Part shown: positions 13,677-21,790 of the stretch, in pieces
How positions within the stretch are numbered: position 1 is the stretch's first letter
How the letters are laid out: each line of letters begins with the position of its first letter
Virus record (IMG/VR): IMGVR_UViG_3300002153_000010
Coordinates: 1 to 32,342 of that record
Length of the DNA: 32,342 bases
Source: a virus
Strand: one strand, 5' to 3'
Position numbers and translations under genes: made by a program
The notes under the pieces: generated by a model
Databases searched by the model: none
What the model saw: the letters and a program-made list of their open reading frames with translations, nothing else
Told to the model about the DNA's origin: nothing

Positions 13677-15679
13677 ACCTTTGTTAATTGAATTAATACA
13701 TCATCTGCTTGATTTTCTTTCCAAGTTCCATATTCTAAAAGATAATCTTGTCTTTTACCATAAAATTCTATTCTTTGAATAAACTTAGCATTAAAGTGAT
13801 CATCGTCTGTTGCATATGCTTTACCATTTACATAGACTTTATTACTACCAGTATTAAAAGCAAATTTATTTAATCCAGTATTTAGATATATAAAATTTAA
13901 TCCTTCTATTTGTTCAAGGTTTAAATAATTACCTTGTGCATTTTGATTAACGTTTTCAGACAAATACATAACGTATCTTGTATTTCTTTTTTGAAATTCA
14001 GTTAAGACATCATATTGAGCAAAGTCACTCCTAAAATCATTTCCTAATGTAATAAATTGTCTGTTTCTGTCTGTTACTGTTGGTGTACCACCACCTGAAT
14101 TATCTGAATATATTCTTTGATGAATATTAGCGAAATCCCTTCCTGCATTTGTAGAACCTCCAGAATTTTCTACATTCGGTCTAGAATCTTGATTCTGTAA
14201 CCATAAAGAAAAATATATTGTTTCACACCTATCATTTGTATCTGGAACTGAATTTGATAATTCTACAAAGTTTGGTATTGCTAATTGAGTTAAACTGTTA
14301 TTTCTAACTGCATTTGAATTGTTTGGTATGTAGTCGTTATGTACATATTCTAAATTTAAAACTGTATTTCCACTATCAAAAACATTTGTACTAACCTCTA
14401 ACTGCTGTCCGAACATAATTAAATATCTGTCTTTCCAAGTTTGTCCTGCTAGTTTTGGTGCTGAAAATTGTGGTGGGTTTTTTATTCCATTATAAACATC
14501 TTCTGCTGTGGTGTCCATTGTTGAGGTGTACCAAGCGAACCTTGTATATCTAAAACTTGTTTCTTCTTCTGGATTTGGTTTAAAAAATATCGAAAGTCTA
14601 GTGTAATTATTTGGACAATCTTCAAATTGTACATTATCTATTATTCTATAATTTTTTTTTGCAGTAGAATTACCAATTATAGGAGAAAACTGATCAAATT
14701 TTCTTTCTATAAAATCTATTGTAAAATAAGTATCAACATTATCTTCAAAAGAAGACCAATTATCTTCAATTCCATCAAGTGAGGATTGAAATTGACAAGC
14801 CAACTTTCCGTTGTTTAAAGTATTAGCGTTTAAATTAACAAATCCACCTTCAATTGCTGAACAAGGTAGTGATCTATAAGAACCTACATCAGTAACCCAT
14901 TCTTTATTTAAAGCACCATTCCAAATATAAAAACTAAAAGTTTCCCTTCTTTTACTGTTGGATTTTTTGGAATCTAATAGTCTACCATATCTGTTGTTTC
15001 TTCTTGGAACTTTCCATAATCCTGCTTCTCCCATATCAAATTGAGATCCATTACCTTGTGGTCTAAAAGGACTTTTTTGTGTTCCAAAACCATACGTTCC
15101 ATTAATAGGTTGCTGTGTATTTTGTTCTACTAATTGAGCAGAACAAATATCATTTACATCAAGGTTTGCTAAATTTAATCTAGGATCACTTAATCTTCTC
15201 CAAACTGTATTTCCACTATCATATTTATCTTCTATGTCTGTACCATATTCAAGATAATTTGAAACTGCACCAGAGATTGCTATCCCTGCACTATTTTTAC
15301 CCCAATGCTGTGATATGTTATTTCTATAATCTATTTTAACACAAGGCTTTCCTAAACCATTACTTTGCTGAAAGTCATTTAAAGATTCATAAGGTTCATT
15401 ATTTTCAGGATATCTATATCGTCTTAACGTACCTTGAAAACCTATTTCAAAAGGTAGGTTATAAAAGAAATCCATTGAAGTTCCTTGACCATCATCAGTT
15501 ACTACTGTCTGTGGAAACGAATTACTTAACGGTGTTATTTTTTCAGGAACAACCCAAGTACCTGCTGTTAATTTTTCACTATTGAAATTTGTACTCTGCC
15601 AACCCCTCCAACCATTAACATAACTCATAAAGGTATGTGCTGAATTAATTAACGCTTTTTTCCAAGTGGTCTTTCCCAT
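13673..15679 (-). CDS. Putative tail fibre / receptor-binding protein (668 aa)
   Basis: A large 668-residue structural protein. It is rich in Asn, aromatic residues and Gly, with repeated beta-strand-like stretches and several 'SGNTV' segments, and no catalytic motif that I can see. The N-terminus (TWKKALINSAHTFMSYVNGW) is helical and may anchor it to the tail. Position after the head and connector genes and before lysis fits a host-recognition protein. Two jelly-roll-like sections (about 290-400 and 480-640) are suspected from alternating hydrophobic strands. Function is inferred; structure prediction would settle it. Confidence 0.6.
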   Translation of the reverse strand: MGKTTWKKALINSAHTFMSYVNGWRGWQSTNFNSEKLTAGTWVVPEKITPLSNSFPQTVVTDDGQGTSMDFFYNLPFEIGFQGTLRRYRYPENNEPYESLNDFQQSNGLGKPCVKIDYRNNISQHWGKNSAGIAISGAVSNYLEYGTDIEDKYDSGNTVWRRLSDPRLNLANLDVNDICSAQLVEQNTQQPINGTYGFGTQKSPFRPQGNGSQFDMGEAGLWKVPRRNNRYGRLLDSKKSNSKRRETFSFYIWNGALNKEWVTDVGSYRSLPCSAIEGGFVNLNANTLNNGKLACQFQSSLDGIEDNWSSFEDNVDTYFTIDFIERKFDQFSPIIGNSTAKKNYRIIDNVQFEDCPNNYTRLSIFFKPNPEEETSFRYTRFAWYTSTMDTTAEDVYNGIKNPPQFSAPKLAGQTWKDRYLIMFGQQLEVSTNVFDSGNTVLNLEYVHNDYIPNNSNAVRNNSLTQLAIPNFVELSNSVPDTNDRCETIYFSLWLQNQDSRPNVENSGGSTNAGRDFANIHQRIYSDNSGGGTPTVTDRNRQFITLGNDFRSDFAQYDVLTEFQKRNTRYVMYLSENVNQNAQGNYLNLEQIEGLNFIYLNTGLNKFAFNTGSNKVYVNGKAYATDDDHFNAKFIQRIEFYGKRQDYLLEYGTWKENQADDVLIQLTKV

Positions 15680-15777
15680 AACTTTATATCTATATCTTTA
15701 TTGTCTTTGATCAAAAATTCCTTCAACAACTTGACATTTAGTTGCTTAGGTTTTGAATTTCTCTTTATAGTACCCAT
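15649..15777 (-). CDS. Possible small basic protein (42 aa)
   Basis: A 42-codon ORF (MGTIKRNSKPKQLNVKLLKE...) between the connector and the receptor-binding gene. It overlaps the former by 13 bases and the latter by 31. It is strongly basic with no known motif. It explains the 85-base gap, but the long overlap and lack of a clear leader make it uncertain. Confidence 0.4.
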   Translation of the reverse strand: MGTIKRNSKPKQLNVKLLKEFLIKDNKDIDIKLWERPLGKKR

Positions 15778-16265
15778 CCAGTAAAATCTGCTGTGTAGTC
15801 TGGCCACATACCATCTGCTGCGTTATTATTATATTCAGGATATAGATTAGAATTATAGCACATATAATCTAAATATCTTCTTGTGTAGAATTGAGCAAAG
15901 TTTCTGTGCCTATCAATTAGACTATCAACTTCTTGTGGTGTTGCTGTATCTGAATTTTCTGATCTGTGTTTAAAAACTCCACTATTCTGGATTTGATATG
16001 CAGCAAACGGAAGGTAGTCAACCATTGCGTAATGAATTAACATATCTTTTAAGTATGTATCTACCAAATACAAATAATCTCCAGTTAGATCGTTGTTAAT
16101 GATCTTTGTTTGGATTGCTTGGTATAATGATGTTCCTAAATAGTTTTGCAAGTGTATATCTTGTGCGATCCTTATAAATTGAACGAACTTTTGAGTGTCT
16201 ACATTTCCTGCAACAATTGTGTTTCTTGTGAGATCCTCTCTACTAATAAATAATGCTGTTGCCAT
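15765..16265 (-). CDS. Head-completion / connector protein
   Basis: A 166-residue helical protein directly after the portal gene. The N-terminus (SREDLTRNTIVAGNVDTQKF) and the segment FIRIAQDIHLQNYLGTSLY match a family of connector-like proteins common in Bacteroidota phages (DUF6712-like by recollection), and the C-terminus has RHRNFAQFYTRRYLDYM. By position and all-helical form it likely joins portal and tail, as HK97 gp6 does. The start lies three bases past the portal stop. The role is inferred. Confidence 0.72.
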   Translation of the reverse strand: MATALFISREDLTRNTIVAGNVDTQKFVQFIRIAQDIHLQNYLGTSLYQAIQTKIINNDLTGDYLYLVDTYLKDMLIHYAMVDYLPFAAYQIQNSGVFKHRSENSDTATPQEVDSLIDRHRNFAQFYTRRYLDYMCYNSNLYPEYNNNAADGMWPDYTADFTGWVL

Positions 16266-16268
16266 ATC

Positions 16269-18098
16269 TTATTTCTTTTTACTTTTTGATGGATATGCTC
16301 CTTGATTTGGCATATTAACTGGTGCTTTAGCAGCCTCCTTAGATCCTCTTGGAGATTTTTTAAATGATTTTGGAATTGATCCAGTTTTTTTGTAGTCATT
16401 TAAGTATTCCGATGGTTCTGTGTTTTTCTTCAATCTGTATAAAACTTCCTTCCAAGCGTGTCTACAATAGATCCCACCTTTAAACTTGAACAAATCAAAT
16501 GCTTTACCTTTGTGTCCTAAAGTTTTGTTTACTCCATTTCTTGATGCTCTATCAATATCTTCTAGTCTATAAACTACACCATCTCTTGACAAGTTCATCA
16601 TATTAGAACAAAATTCTCTAGTCGATTTTGAAGGTTTACTAGACTTTTTAAAATATCTATATCTTACTTTGTAATTCTTGCTGTCTAAATAACTAAATCC
16701 ATTAGGCTTTGCGTAAATTTCGTTTTTAAGTTTAGTAAGCAATGATTTTTTAGGTGCTATACAAATATTTGCCCAATCTTCTACTGCTAAGTTTTCTTCC
16801 GAATAATCTCTATCATCTATTTCCTCCCATTCATCTGACATTGCCTCTCCTTTTAACTCCGAGAGTACATCCGAATATTCTTCATTACTAAGATCTACAT
16901 TTACTCCTAACTCTACATCATTTACTGTTGTATCTTCTGTCTTTTCTCCAGTTTCTTTTTCTATCTGTTCTCCAGATTGTGCATTTTCTAAGTCTGCAAA
17001 TTCTAAAGGTTGTAAGGTCTTGAAGTAAAGATCCAAAGTAATTCCGTTGTATGCTAGTATTTCATCAAATGCTGATAACAATAATTCCTGAATAGGTCTT
17101 ATAACAACATTGTCCATTAACGTACTTGCAGTTTTTAATTCTTCTGCATTATTTCCTAATCCTGAATTATCTTTGATACCTAACAGCATAGGACTTACTA
17201 CCCTATGTGCTACCATTATCTTTTTCATTCCTTCATCTGATAGGAACTGGTACTGGTTGTGAGCATCTGACAACTGTACTGGAGTAATTGATGAGGCTGT
17301 TTCTGCATTTTCGTTAAATGAAAGTATAAATTTACCTGCATTACTTGATCCACTAAACTTTGATTTGATAGACGATTCAATATTTGCTCTTTCTTCCTCA
17401 TTCGGCACACCATTGTTAAAATTAATCAACATACTAGGTGCTAAACCCTGCATTATATTGTTTAAATGGTAGTTAGATATTTCTTCCTCCAATTGTGCGT
17501 ACTGTAAGCCTCCCTGATAGTCTACTGGACTGTAATAATAGTGTCCTGCAACATAAGGTCTAACATACAAGATCTCAATGTTTTCTTTAGAAGTTCCCCA
17601 AGCAGGAATTCTAGTTAATTCTTCATTTGGTTTAACATCTTCCCAATCTGCACAATAGTAGAAACCTTTTATTTCGCCATCATCTAGATCTGCTATTTCC
17701 ATAGCCAAAGTTTCAACTGGAATATGACCAACTTTTGCAATTTTTGATCTATTCTTGTTATAAGCAACCTGAATAGCACATTGTCCCATTAATTTTAAAT
17801 CATACGAAAGTTTCCTCACACATTCGTCTGTTAATAATGAAACCATTTGTGCATATTCATCTGGGTGCTGATTAGAATCCGTTGCATCCAATCCTTTACC
17901 AAATACCATCTGTGAAACACCATTAATAATTGCATTGTTTGTCGGACTACCAGTATATCTATCTATTAAGTACTGAAAATAACTATTTTTTTCTCCGTAA
18001 GTAACATAATCCTGATTGTGCTGTACTTCAATTGTTGGAGAAGTATATGCACCTAAATTTACTAAGTTTATTTTACCTTCCTTATACTTTTTTGCCAT
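16269..18098 (-). CDS. Portal protein with C-terminal Cys/His extension
   Basis: A 609-residue portal forming the dodecameric ring through which DNA passes. Residues to about 380 show portal features: an N-terminal wing region, LMGQCAIQVAYN, EILYVRPYVAGHYYYSP, and GIKDNSGLGNNAEELKTAS near the stem. After an acidic linker (about 385-450) there is an extra domain with FCSNMMNLSRDGVVYRLEDI at 496-515, KGGIYCRH at 540-547 and AWKEVLYRL. This module occurs in head proteins of Bacteroidota phages; its role is unknown. A basic tail (560-609) ends the protein. It shares one base with the 123-aa gene (TAATG). Confidence 0.88.
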   Translation of the reverse strand: MAKKYKEGKINLVNLGAYTSPTIEVQHNQDYVTYGEKNSYFQYLIDRYTGSPTNNAIINGVSQMVFGKGLDATDSNQHPDEYAQMVSLLTDECVRKLSYDLKLMGQCAIQVAYNKNRSKIAKVGHIPVETLAMEIADLDDGEIKGFYYCADWEDVKPNEELTRIPAWGTSKENIEILYVRPYVAGHYYYSPVDYQGGLQYAQLEEEISNYHLNNIMQGLAPSMLINFNNGVPNEEERANIESSIKSKFSGSSNAGKFILSFNENAETASSITPVQLSDAHNQYQFLSDEGMKKIMVAHRVVSPMLLGIKDNSGLGNNAEELKTASTLMDNVVIRPIQELLLSAFDEILAYNGITLDLYFKTLQPLEFADLENAQSGEQIEKETGEKTEDTTVNDVELGVNVDLSNEEYSDVLSELKGEAMSDEWEEIDDRDYSEENLAVEDWANICIAPKKSLLTKLKNEIYAKPNGFSYLDSKNYKVRYRYFKKSSKPSKSTREFCSNMMNLSRDGVVYRLEDIDRASRNGVNKTLGHKGKAFDLFKFKGGIYCRHAWKEVLYRLKKNTEPSEYLNDYKKTGSIPKSFKKSPRGSKEAAKAPVNMPNQGAYPSKSKKK

Positions 18099-18469
18099 TA
18101 TTCTAAAATTATATATTCGTTTGTACTTTCAAGTGGCTTGTATAAGCCTTTATTAGCGTTGTATTTGTCGTTTAATTCTTGATTGATAGTCTGTGTAGTA
18201 ACAAAAATTGTTTCCCTTGTGAGCAAAGTATCTACATCTGACAATGTTATTTCGTAATAAGTACCATTAACTAAGTTTGCAGACGATTTTATTGCATCTG
18301 TTAGTGTTATAACGTAATAATTTTCATCTGAAACCCAAGTTATAGACTGATTTGTAACTTTATTTGTGCTTTTAGATCTTGTTTGAAGCGTTATTGTAGT
18401 GTTTAAAGGTGTTTTAGGTCTAAAAATTAACTTTATATCTTCTGATCCAGTAGGTTTTACTATCTTCAT
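18098..18469 (-). CDS. Hypothetical beta-rich virion protein (123 aa)
   Basis: A 123-residue protein of alternating beta strands (TTITLQTRSKSTNK, YYVITLTDAIKSS, YEITLSDVDTLLTRETIFVT) with an Ig-like look and no cysteines. It precedes the portal gene with a TAATG overlap. Similar short proteins sit in the head-tail region of Bacteroidota phages. A head decoration or tail accessory role is possible. It follows a terminator and is headed by the motif ACGTTATAT. Confidence 0.75.
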   Translation of the reverse strand: MKIVKPTGSEDIKLIFRPKTPLNTTITLQTRSKSTNKVTNQSITWVSDENYYVITLTDAIKSSANLVNGTYYEITLSDVDTLLTRETIFVTTQTINQELNDKYNANKGLYKPLESTNEYIILE

Positions 18470-18473
18470 ACTA

Positions 18474-18482
18474 ATATAACGT
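18474..18482 (-). promoter_or_regulatory. Putative late motif ACGTTATAT (copy 1)
   Basis: ACGTTATAT on the minus strand lies four bases before ATG 18469 and downstream of a terminator. The same 9-mer precedes the protease gene (22603-22611) and the tail operon (30246-30254). At only four bases from the ATG, this copy would give a near-leaderless message if it were a -10 element, so another role is possible. Confidence 0.3.
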
Positions 18483-18511
18483 AATAATTAACGTAATTGT
18501 GAGTTATTACC

Positions 18512-18543
18512 AAAAAAAAAGCACCCATATAACTGGATGCCTT
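18512..18543 (-). terminator. Intrinsic terminator after the tail tube gene
   Basis: On the minus strand AAGGCATCCA, loop GTTATA, TGGGTGCTTT forms a ten-pair stem with two G-U pairs, and the T-run continues to nine T. It lies 34 bases after the tail tube stop and 42 before the next ATG. It should reduce transcription of portal and later genes relative to capsid and tube. Confidence 0.85.
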
Positions 18544-18576
18544 CTTAATTCTAATAAAAAACGATTAATTTGTCTT

Positions 18577-19113
18577 TTATGCTGTGATTTGATTAGGAGA
18601 AACTGCTACACCTAATGTAGTGATATCTCCTACTGTAAAGTTTGCAGGTTTCTTCTCCATTCCTTGCATTGTTAAAGTATATCCACTAAGATCTCCCATA
18701 GCAGCACCAGTAACAATTGTTCCTCCATTACAATCCATTCCGTATTCTAATCCTGCAACAAATAAATTACCATTGTTATCTTCAACAATACAATGAGGTC
18801 TAGCAACTGCCAATAAAGCAATCTGATCATTTGTTTCGTAATCTAATTTGTGAAAAGTAAGGTTCAATAACTGATCGTAAAACGTAGTACCATTATCTCT
18901 ACTTGAAGTAATCGTCTGATCGAAACTAGACGTACCTTTTAAGTCGTATTGATAAACTGTACCACTTGCGAAAGTAGTTATTTGAGCCGATGTCGAAGGG
19001 TTTGCGTAAGTAACAGTTCCTAATGTACCAAAATCAGCAAAGTAAACTTTTGTCAAGCCACCTACTGAATCTTTACAAGGTTCTGTTCTTCCTTCTGTTA
19101 ATAAACAAGCCAT
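18577..19113 (-). CDS. Putative major tail (tube) protein
   Basis: A 178-residue protein of a family widespread in Bacteroidota phages, recognised by MACLLTEGRTEPCKDSVGGL at the start, SSFDQTITSSRDNGTTFYDQ in the middle and GGTIVTGAAMGDLSGYTLTM near the end. Length, beta richness and position next to the major capsid gene between two terminators, as for a highly expressed structural protein, fit a tail tube subunit. I am sure of the family, less so of the role. N-terminal cysteines 3 and 13 are a family feature. Confidence 0.7.
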   Translation of the reverse strand: MACLLTEGRTEPCKDSVGGLTKVYFADFGTLGTVTYANPSTSAQITTFASGTVYQYDLKGTSSFDQTITSSRDNGTTFYDQLLNLTFHKLDYETNDQIALLAVARPHCIVEDNNGNLFVAGLEYGMDCNGGTIVTGAAMGDLSGYTLTMQGMEKKPANFTVGDITTLGVAVSPNQITA

Positions 19114-19127
19114 ATTTTTGTGTTTTT

Positions 19128-19166
19128 AAAAAAAAAGAGGTAGATGTGCGTTTGCATACCCACCCC
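19128..19166 (-). terminator. Intrinsic terminator between capsid and tail tube genes
   Basis: On the minus strand GGGGTGGGTATG, loop CAAACG, CACATCTACCTC pairs at eleven of twelve positions (some G-U), followed by nine T. The stem starts 19 bases after the capsid stop, and the T-run ends 15 bases before the tail tube ATG. Readthrough must occur for the tube gene to be made, so this sets the capsid-to-tube ratio or marks an RNA processing site. Confidence 0.8.
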
Positions 19167-19184
19167 TTCAATTTTGGTTAATTA

Positions 19185-20150
19185 CTATCCTTTGTAAAGA
19201 ACGATATCGCTACCAATTCCAAACTGTACTCCTGCTGTAAATCTCATTACAACTCTTACTTGTTGAGATCCATCAATGTCTGCCATATCTATAACTTTTA
19301 CAACGTTTGTGTCATTTAATAGACCAGTTCCAAAGTATAAGTTAGATTTTTGTGCTGCTACCATTTCGTTAGAACCTAATCCGTTTGTTACGAATAATTT
19401 GATCCCATCAAAAGTTAAGTTTTGATTTCCGTACCATTGAGTACCTTTATTATCTGTACCTTGAGCTCCACCAGTCAATAAAGAAAATCCACCTAATGCT
19501 CTCACATATGCTCTTGCAATATTCTGTGATACATAGATATGTAAATCTTCTTTTCCGTAAACTGCTGTTGGTATATCATCTACTAATCTTCCCATTTCAG
19601 CAATTACATTTGCTGCTGTAATAGCAATTGGTAAAGTAGTTTCAATTACTCCTGATCCTGCTACTTGGAACGAAGGAACTAAACCTAAGAAAGAATCAAC
19701 TCCTGCTGCACCTTGCCAGATTTTAGTTTCAATAAATTGTGATACTTCTGCACTAGAATGTGCGATTAAGAAATCACTAAATTTAGGAGGCAGTTTATCA
19801 AATGCCGAGTACCCCATACTTACTGCACCCCAATCATTTTGGAACTGCTCCTTACAAAGAATCATATTCTGTTGGAATGGTAAAGGTTCTAATACTCTTT
19901 CTCCTAATTCAATTGCTGCTGTGTCTACAAACTCACAAGATGCCGAACGAATCGAATCTGTATTTGTAAAAGTAGAAATTGTTTGTTTAAATTTAACATT
20001 CGGTTTAATAGTGATCCCACCATTGTCTAATGTTACTCCAGAAAATAATGCTGCTGCAATATACTCTCCTGCCCATTCTCCTGCATACGTTGGCGTGTTT
20101 GCTGCGTGTGTTGGTTGTGGTTGTGCTAATTTTGTGTACTTGTTTGCCAT
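19185..20150 (-). CDS. Major capsid protein
   Basis: A 321-residue protein of the HK97-fold type found in many Bacteroidota phages. Typical segments are AGEWAGEYIAAALFSGVTLD near the start, KPNVKFKQTISTF, CEFVDTAAIELGERVLEP and QFQNDWGAVSMGYSAF, and a C-terminal RVVMRFTAGVQFGIGSDIV. It follows the scaffold-like gene and precedes the tail tube gene, each with a terminator, consistent with high expression. An A-rich leader (AAAAAAAAG) stands before the ATG. No internal protease domain is present; the separate XkdF-type protease should process the head. Confidence 0.9.
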   Translation of the reverse strand: MANKYTKLAQPQPTHAANTPTYAGEWAGEYIAAALFSGVTLDNGGITIKPNVKFKQTISTFTNTDSIRSASCEFVDTAAIELGERVLEPLPFQQNMILCKEQFQNDWGAVSMGYSAFDKLPPKFSDFLIAHSSAEVSQFIETKIWQGAAGVDSFLGLVPSFQVAGSGVIETTLPIAITAANVIAEMGRLVDDIPTAVYGKEDLHIYVSQNIARAYVRALGGFSLLTGGAQGTDNKGTQWYGNQNLTFDGIKLFVTNGLGSNEMVAAQKSNLYFGTGLLNDTNVVKVIDMADIDGSQQVRVVMRFTAGVQFGIGSDIVLYKG

Positions 20151-20162
20151 CTTTTTTTTAAA

Positions 20163-20819
20163 TTAAATGTTTGAGATTCTTTCCATTATTTTATCCATTG
20201 TGGACAAAGAACGATTAGATCCTAGTTTGAATTTTACTTTGTTTACTTCTGATCTGTTAGGGTTGTGTTTAAATAATTTAGTTTCTTCTAAATCGTTAAC
20301 CTCAACTGTTTCTGTTAATTCTTCTTTTACTACAAAAGCATCGTCTTCTTCTTTGCCTTCGTTTAATCTTGCTTCAACTTTAGAAACCATTTCCTTGATT
20401 TCATTTACTGCATCTTCAAATTCCTGCTTTGAAACGTAGCCTAAATCTGTGTCTTCAACATCTTCTTTGATGTCTTCCTTACTGTCTGCAATACCATCCT
20501 TGTAGCCTTCTTCTTCTGCTTCTGGGATTGTTTCTAATTCTTCTTCGACTTTTTCTTCTTCTTCTGTTGTTTCTAGTCCAACTTTGCCAATTTTACCAAC
20601 TTCTCCTACTACAAGAACACGACCATCTTCCATTTCATATTCGCCAACTGGCAACGGAACTCTTTCGTCTTCTGTAACAATAAAAACTGAATTGCCTTCC
20701 GAAAATTCGTCTGCTTCTAATACTGTTCCATTTGCTAATTTCATAGTGGCTAATTTTACTTCCACTTCTGATCTAGTCAAGAACGTATCAAAACGCTTTA
20801 AAATATCTACTGCGTTCAT
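20163..20819 (-). CDS. Putative scaffold protein with N-terminal beta domain
   Basis: A 218-residue protein directly upstream of the capsid gene. Residues about 20-75 form a small beta domain (KLANGTVLEADEFSEGNSVF, LPVGEYEMEDGRVLVVGE), then a very acidic stretch (85-125) and a coiled coil (about 130-155, KQEFEDAVNEIKEMVSKVEA), ending in a basic tail. The plan fits head scaffolds in Bacteroidota phages, which bind capsid subunits by the basic end and are cut by the protease. Role inferred from position and composition. Confidence 0.75.
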   Translation of the reverse strand: MNAVDILKRFDTFLTRSEVEVKLATMKLANGTVLEADEFSEGNSVFIVTEDERVPLPVGEYEMEDGRVLVVGEVGKIGKVGLETTEEEEKVEEELETIPEAEEEGYKDGIADSKEDIKEDVEDTDLGYVSKQEFEDAVNEIKEMVSKVEARLNEGKEEDDAFVVKEELTETVEVNDLEETKLFKHNPNRSEVNKVKFKLGSNRSLSTMDKIMERISNI

Positions 20820-20871
20820 AAATAAAAAATTTTTATTATTAATTAATACTCTACTATATAACTGTTTACTT

Positions 20872-20893
20872 TCCTTAACTGTGCGTTTAAGGA
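20872..20893. promoter_or_regulatory. Hairpin upstream of scaffold-capsid genes
   Basis: TCCTTAA (20872-20878) and TTAAGGA (20887-20893) pair perfectly around an eight-base loop, without a T-run on either strand. It directly follows the stop of the 206-aa gene. It may stabilise or mark a processing point for the 5' end of the capsid message, or be an operator. A variant late motif (AGTTATAT) lies just downstream. Confidence 0.35.
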
Positions 20894-20894
20894 T

Positions 20895-21515
20895 TTATCC
20901 TACTTTTGAAATTATTATTGTTGCCGATGTAGTTTTCTCCTCATTAAACCCAACATTACCTATATCATAATTGTATAAACCACCTTGTGTCAATCCTGCT
21001 CCTACTGAATAGTCATTATCTCTTAACATAAAAACTTGAAAATTACCACTGTCTATTGAGTTTACCTCAAATTTAACATTTAATTCTATTGGTTGTATTG
21101 ATGCAAAGTTCGTAAGGTTTACTGCTGTGATACCTCCCAAAACTATTCCATCTTGGTCTGCTTTAAACCCTATTACACAATTTCCTCCATCTCCTCCACC
21201 ACCTTGTCTTGCTGCTGTTAATTGAACTCTTGCAGTATAAACTCCAAATTCAGTAATCTGAACGTCTCCATTTGTTTTGATTGTAACACCTCCACCAGAT
21301 TGTTCAATTGTTGAATAGGTAATTTTTTGCCATTCGTTATTTACTACTGTAAAAGGTTGGTCGTTATAGTTAAAAGATGAAACTAAAATATTCGTTTTTT
21401 CTTCAAACTTACTTGCTAAAATTTTACTTGTAACATTATTCTGTACGATAGGAATTACATCCGTTGCTGTTACTGTTGTTACTTCTGGTAATTCTGTGAT
21501 TGTTCTGTTACTCAT
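20895..21515 (-). CDS. Fibre-like virion protein (206 aa)
   Basis: A 206-residue structural protein. The N-terminus MSNRTITELPEVTTVTATDV resembles the short anchor (ITxLPxxTxxxxxDVxPIV) found at the start of phage head and tail fibres. The rest is beta rich with Gly-rich loops (AARQGGGGDGGNCVIGFKAD) and may form a trimeric jelly roll. Being among head genes, between the Cys-rich protein and the scaffold, it is more likely a head decoration fibre than a tail fibre. Function is inferred. Confidence 0.65.
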   Translation of the reverse strand: MSNRTITELPEVTTVTATDVIPIVQNNVTSKILASKFEEKTNILVSSFNYNDQPFTVVNNEWQKITYSTIEQSGGGVTIKTNGDVQITEFGVYTARVQLTAARQGGGGDGGNCVIGFKADQDGIVLGGITAVNLTNFASIQPIELNVKFEVNSIDSGNFQVFMLRDNDYSVGAGLTQGGLYNYDIGNVGFNEEKTTSATIIISKVG

Positions 21516-21526
21516 TTCGTTTTATA

Positions 21527-21790
21527 TTAAGTCCAAATTATTTTAAATACTTCTCCTGATGTTGTTGTGCCTAGAATGAATACTGGCGATATTCCTTGCT
21601 CTACTGGGTTTTCTGTTGTCAATAGGTTTTGTAAACTTGAATCTGTACCTTGTGTTCTACTGATCCCCTGATTCCATAAATATCCCTCACAACATTCGTT
21701 AGAATATGTTTGTCCATCTGTACATAAGCAAGATGGTTTTCTTCTTGTGATCCCCCAAATAGGGTTTGCATTTGGATTATTCTTTCCCAT
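21527..21790 (-). CDS. Small Cys-rich virion protein with Kazal-like motif (87 aa)
   Basis: An 87-residue protein with CLCTDGQTYSNECCEGYLWN at 21-40: cysteines at 21, 23, 33 and 34 in a spacing like a partial Kazal motif (CxC...G.TYSNEC). This short motif recurs in head-region proteins of Bacteroidota phages. The C-terminal half is beta-like (SPVFILGTTTSGEVFKIIW). It shares one base with the protease gene stop/start. It is probably a minor virion protein; inhibitor activity is not implied. Confidence 0.65.
   Translation of the reverse strand: MGKNNPNANPIWGITRRKPSCLCTDGQTYSNECCEGYLWNQGISRTQGTDSSLQNLLTTENPVEQGISPVFILGTTTSGEVFKIIWT

Noticed and set aside
16199-16399. 66-aa minus-strand ORF across the portal/connector junction
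   Set aside because: It overlaps both recognised genes in another frame and has a Lys/Gln-rich shadow composition.
17225-17413. 62-aa minus-strand ORF inside the portal gene
   Set aside because: Entirely within the portal in another frame, with no leader and no plausible fold.
20167-20970. Plus-strand ORFs opposite the scaffold and fibre genes
   Set aside because: Antisense to well-packed late genes, Ser/Thr-rich without motifs, no start signals.
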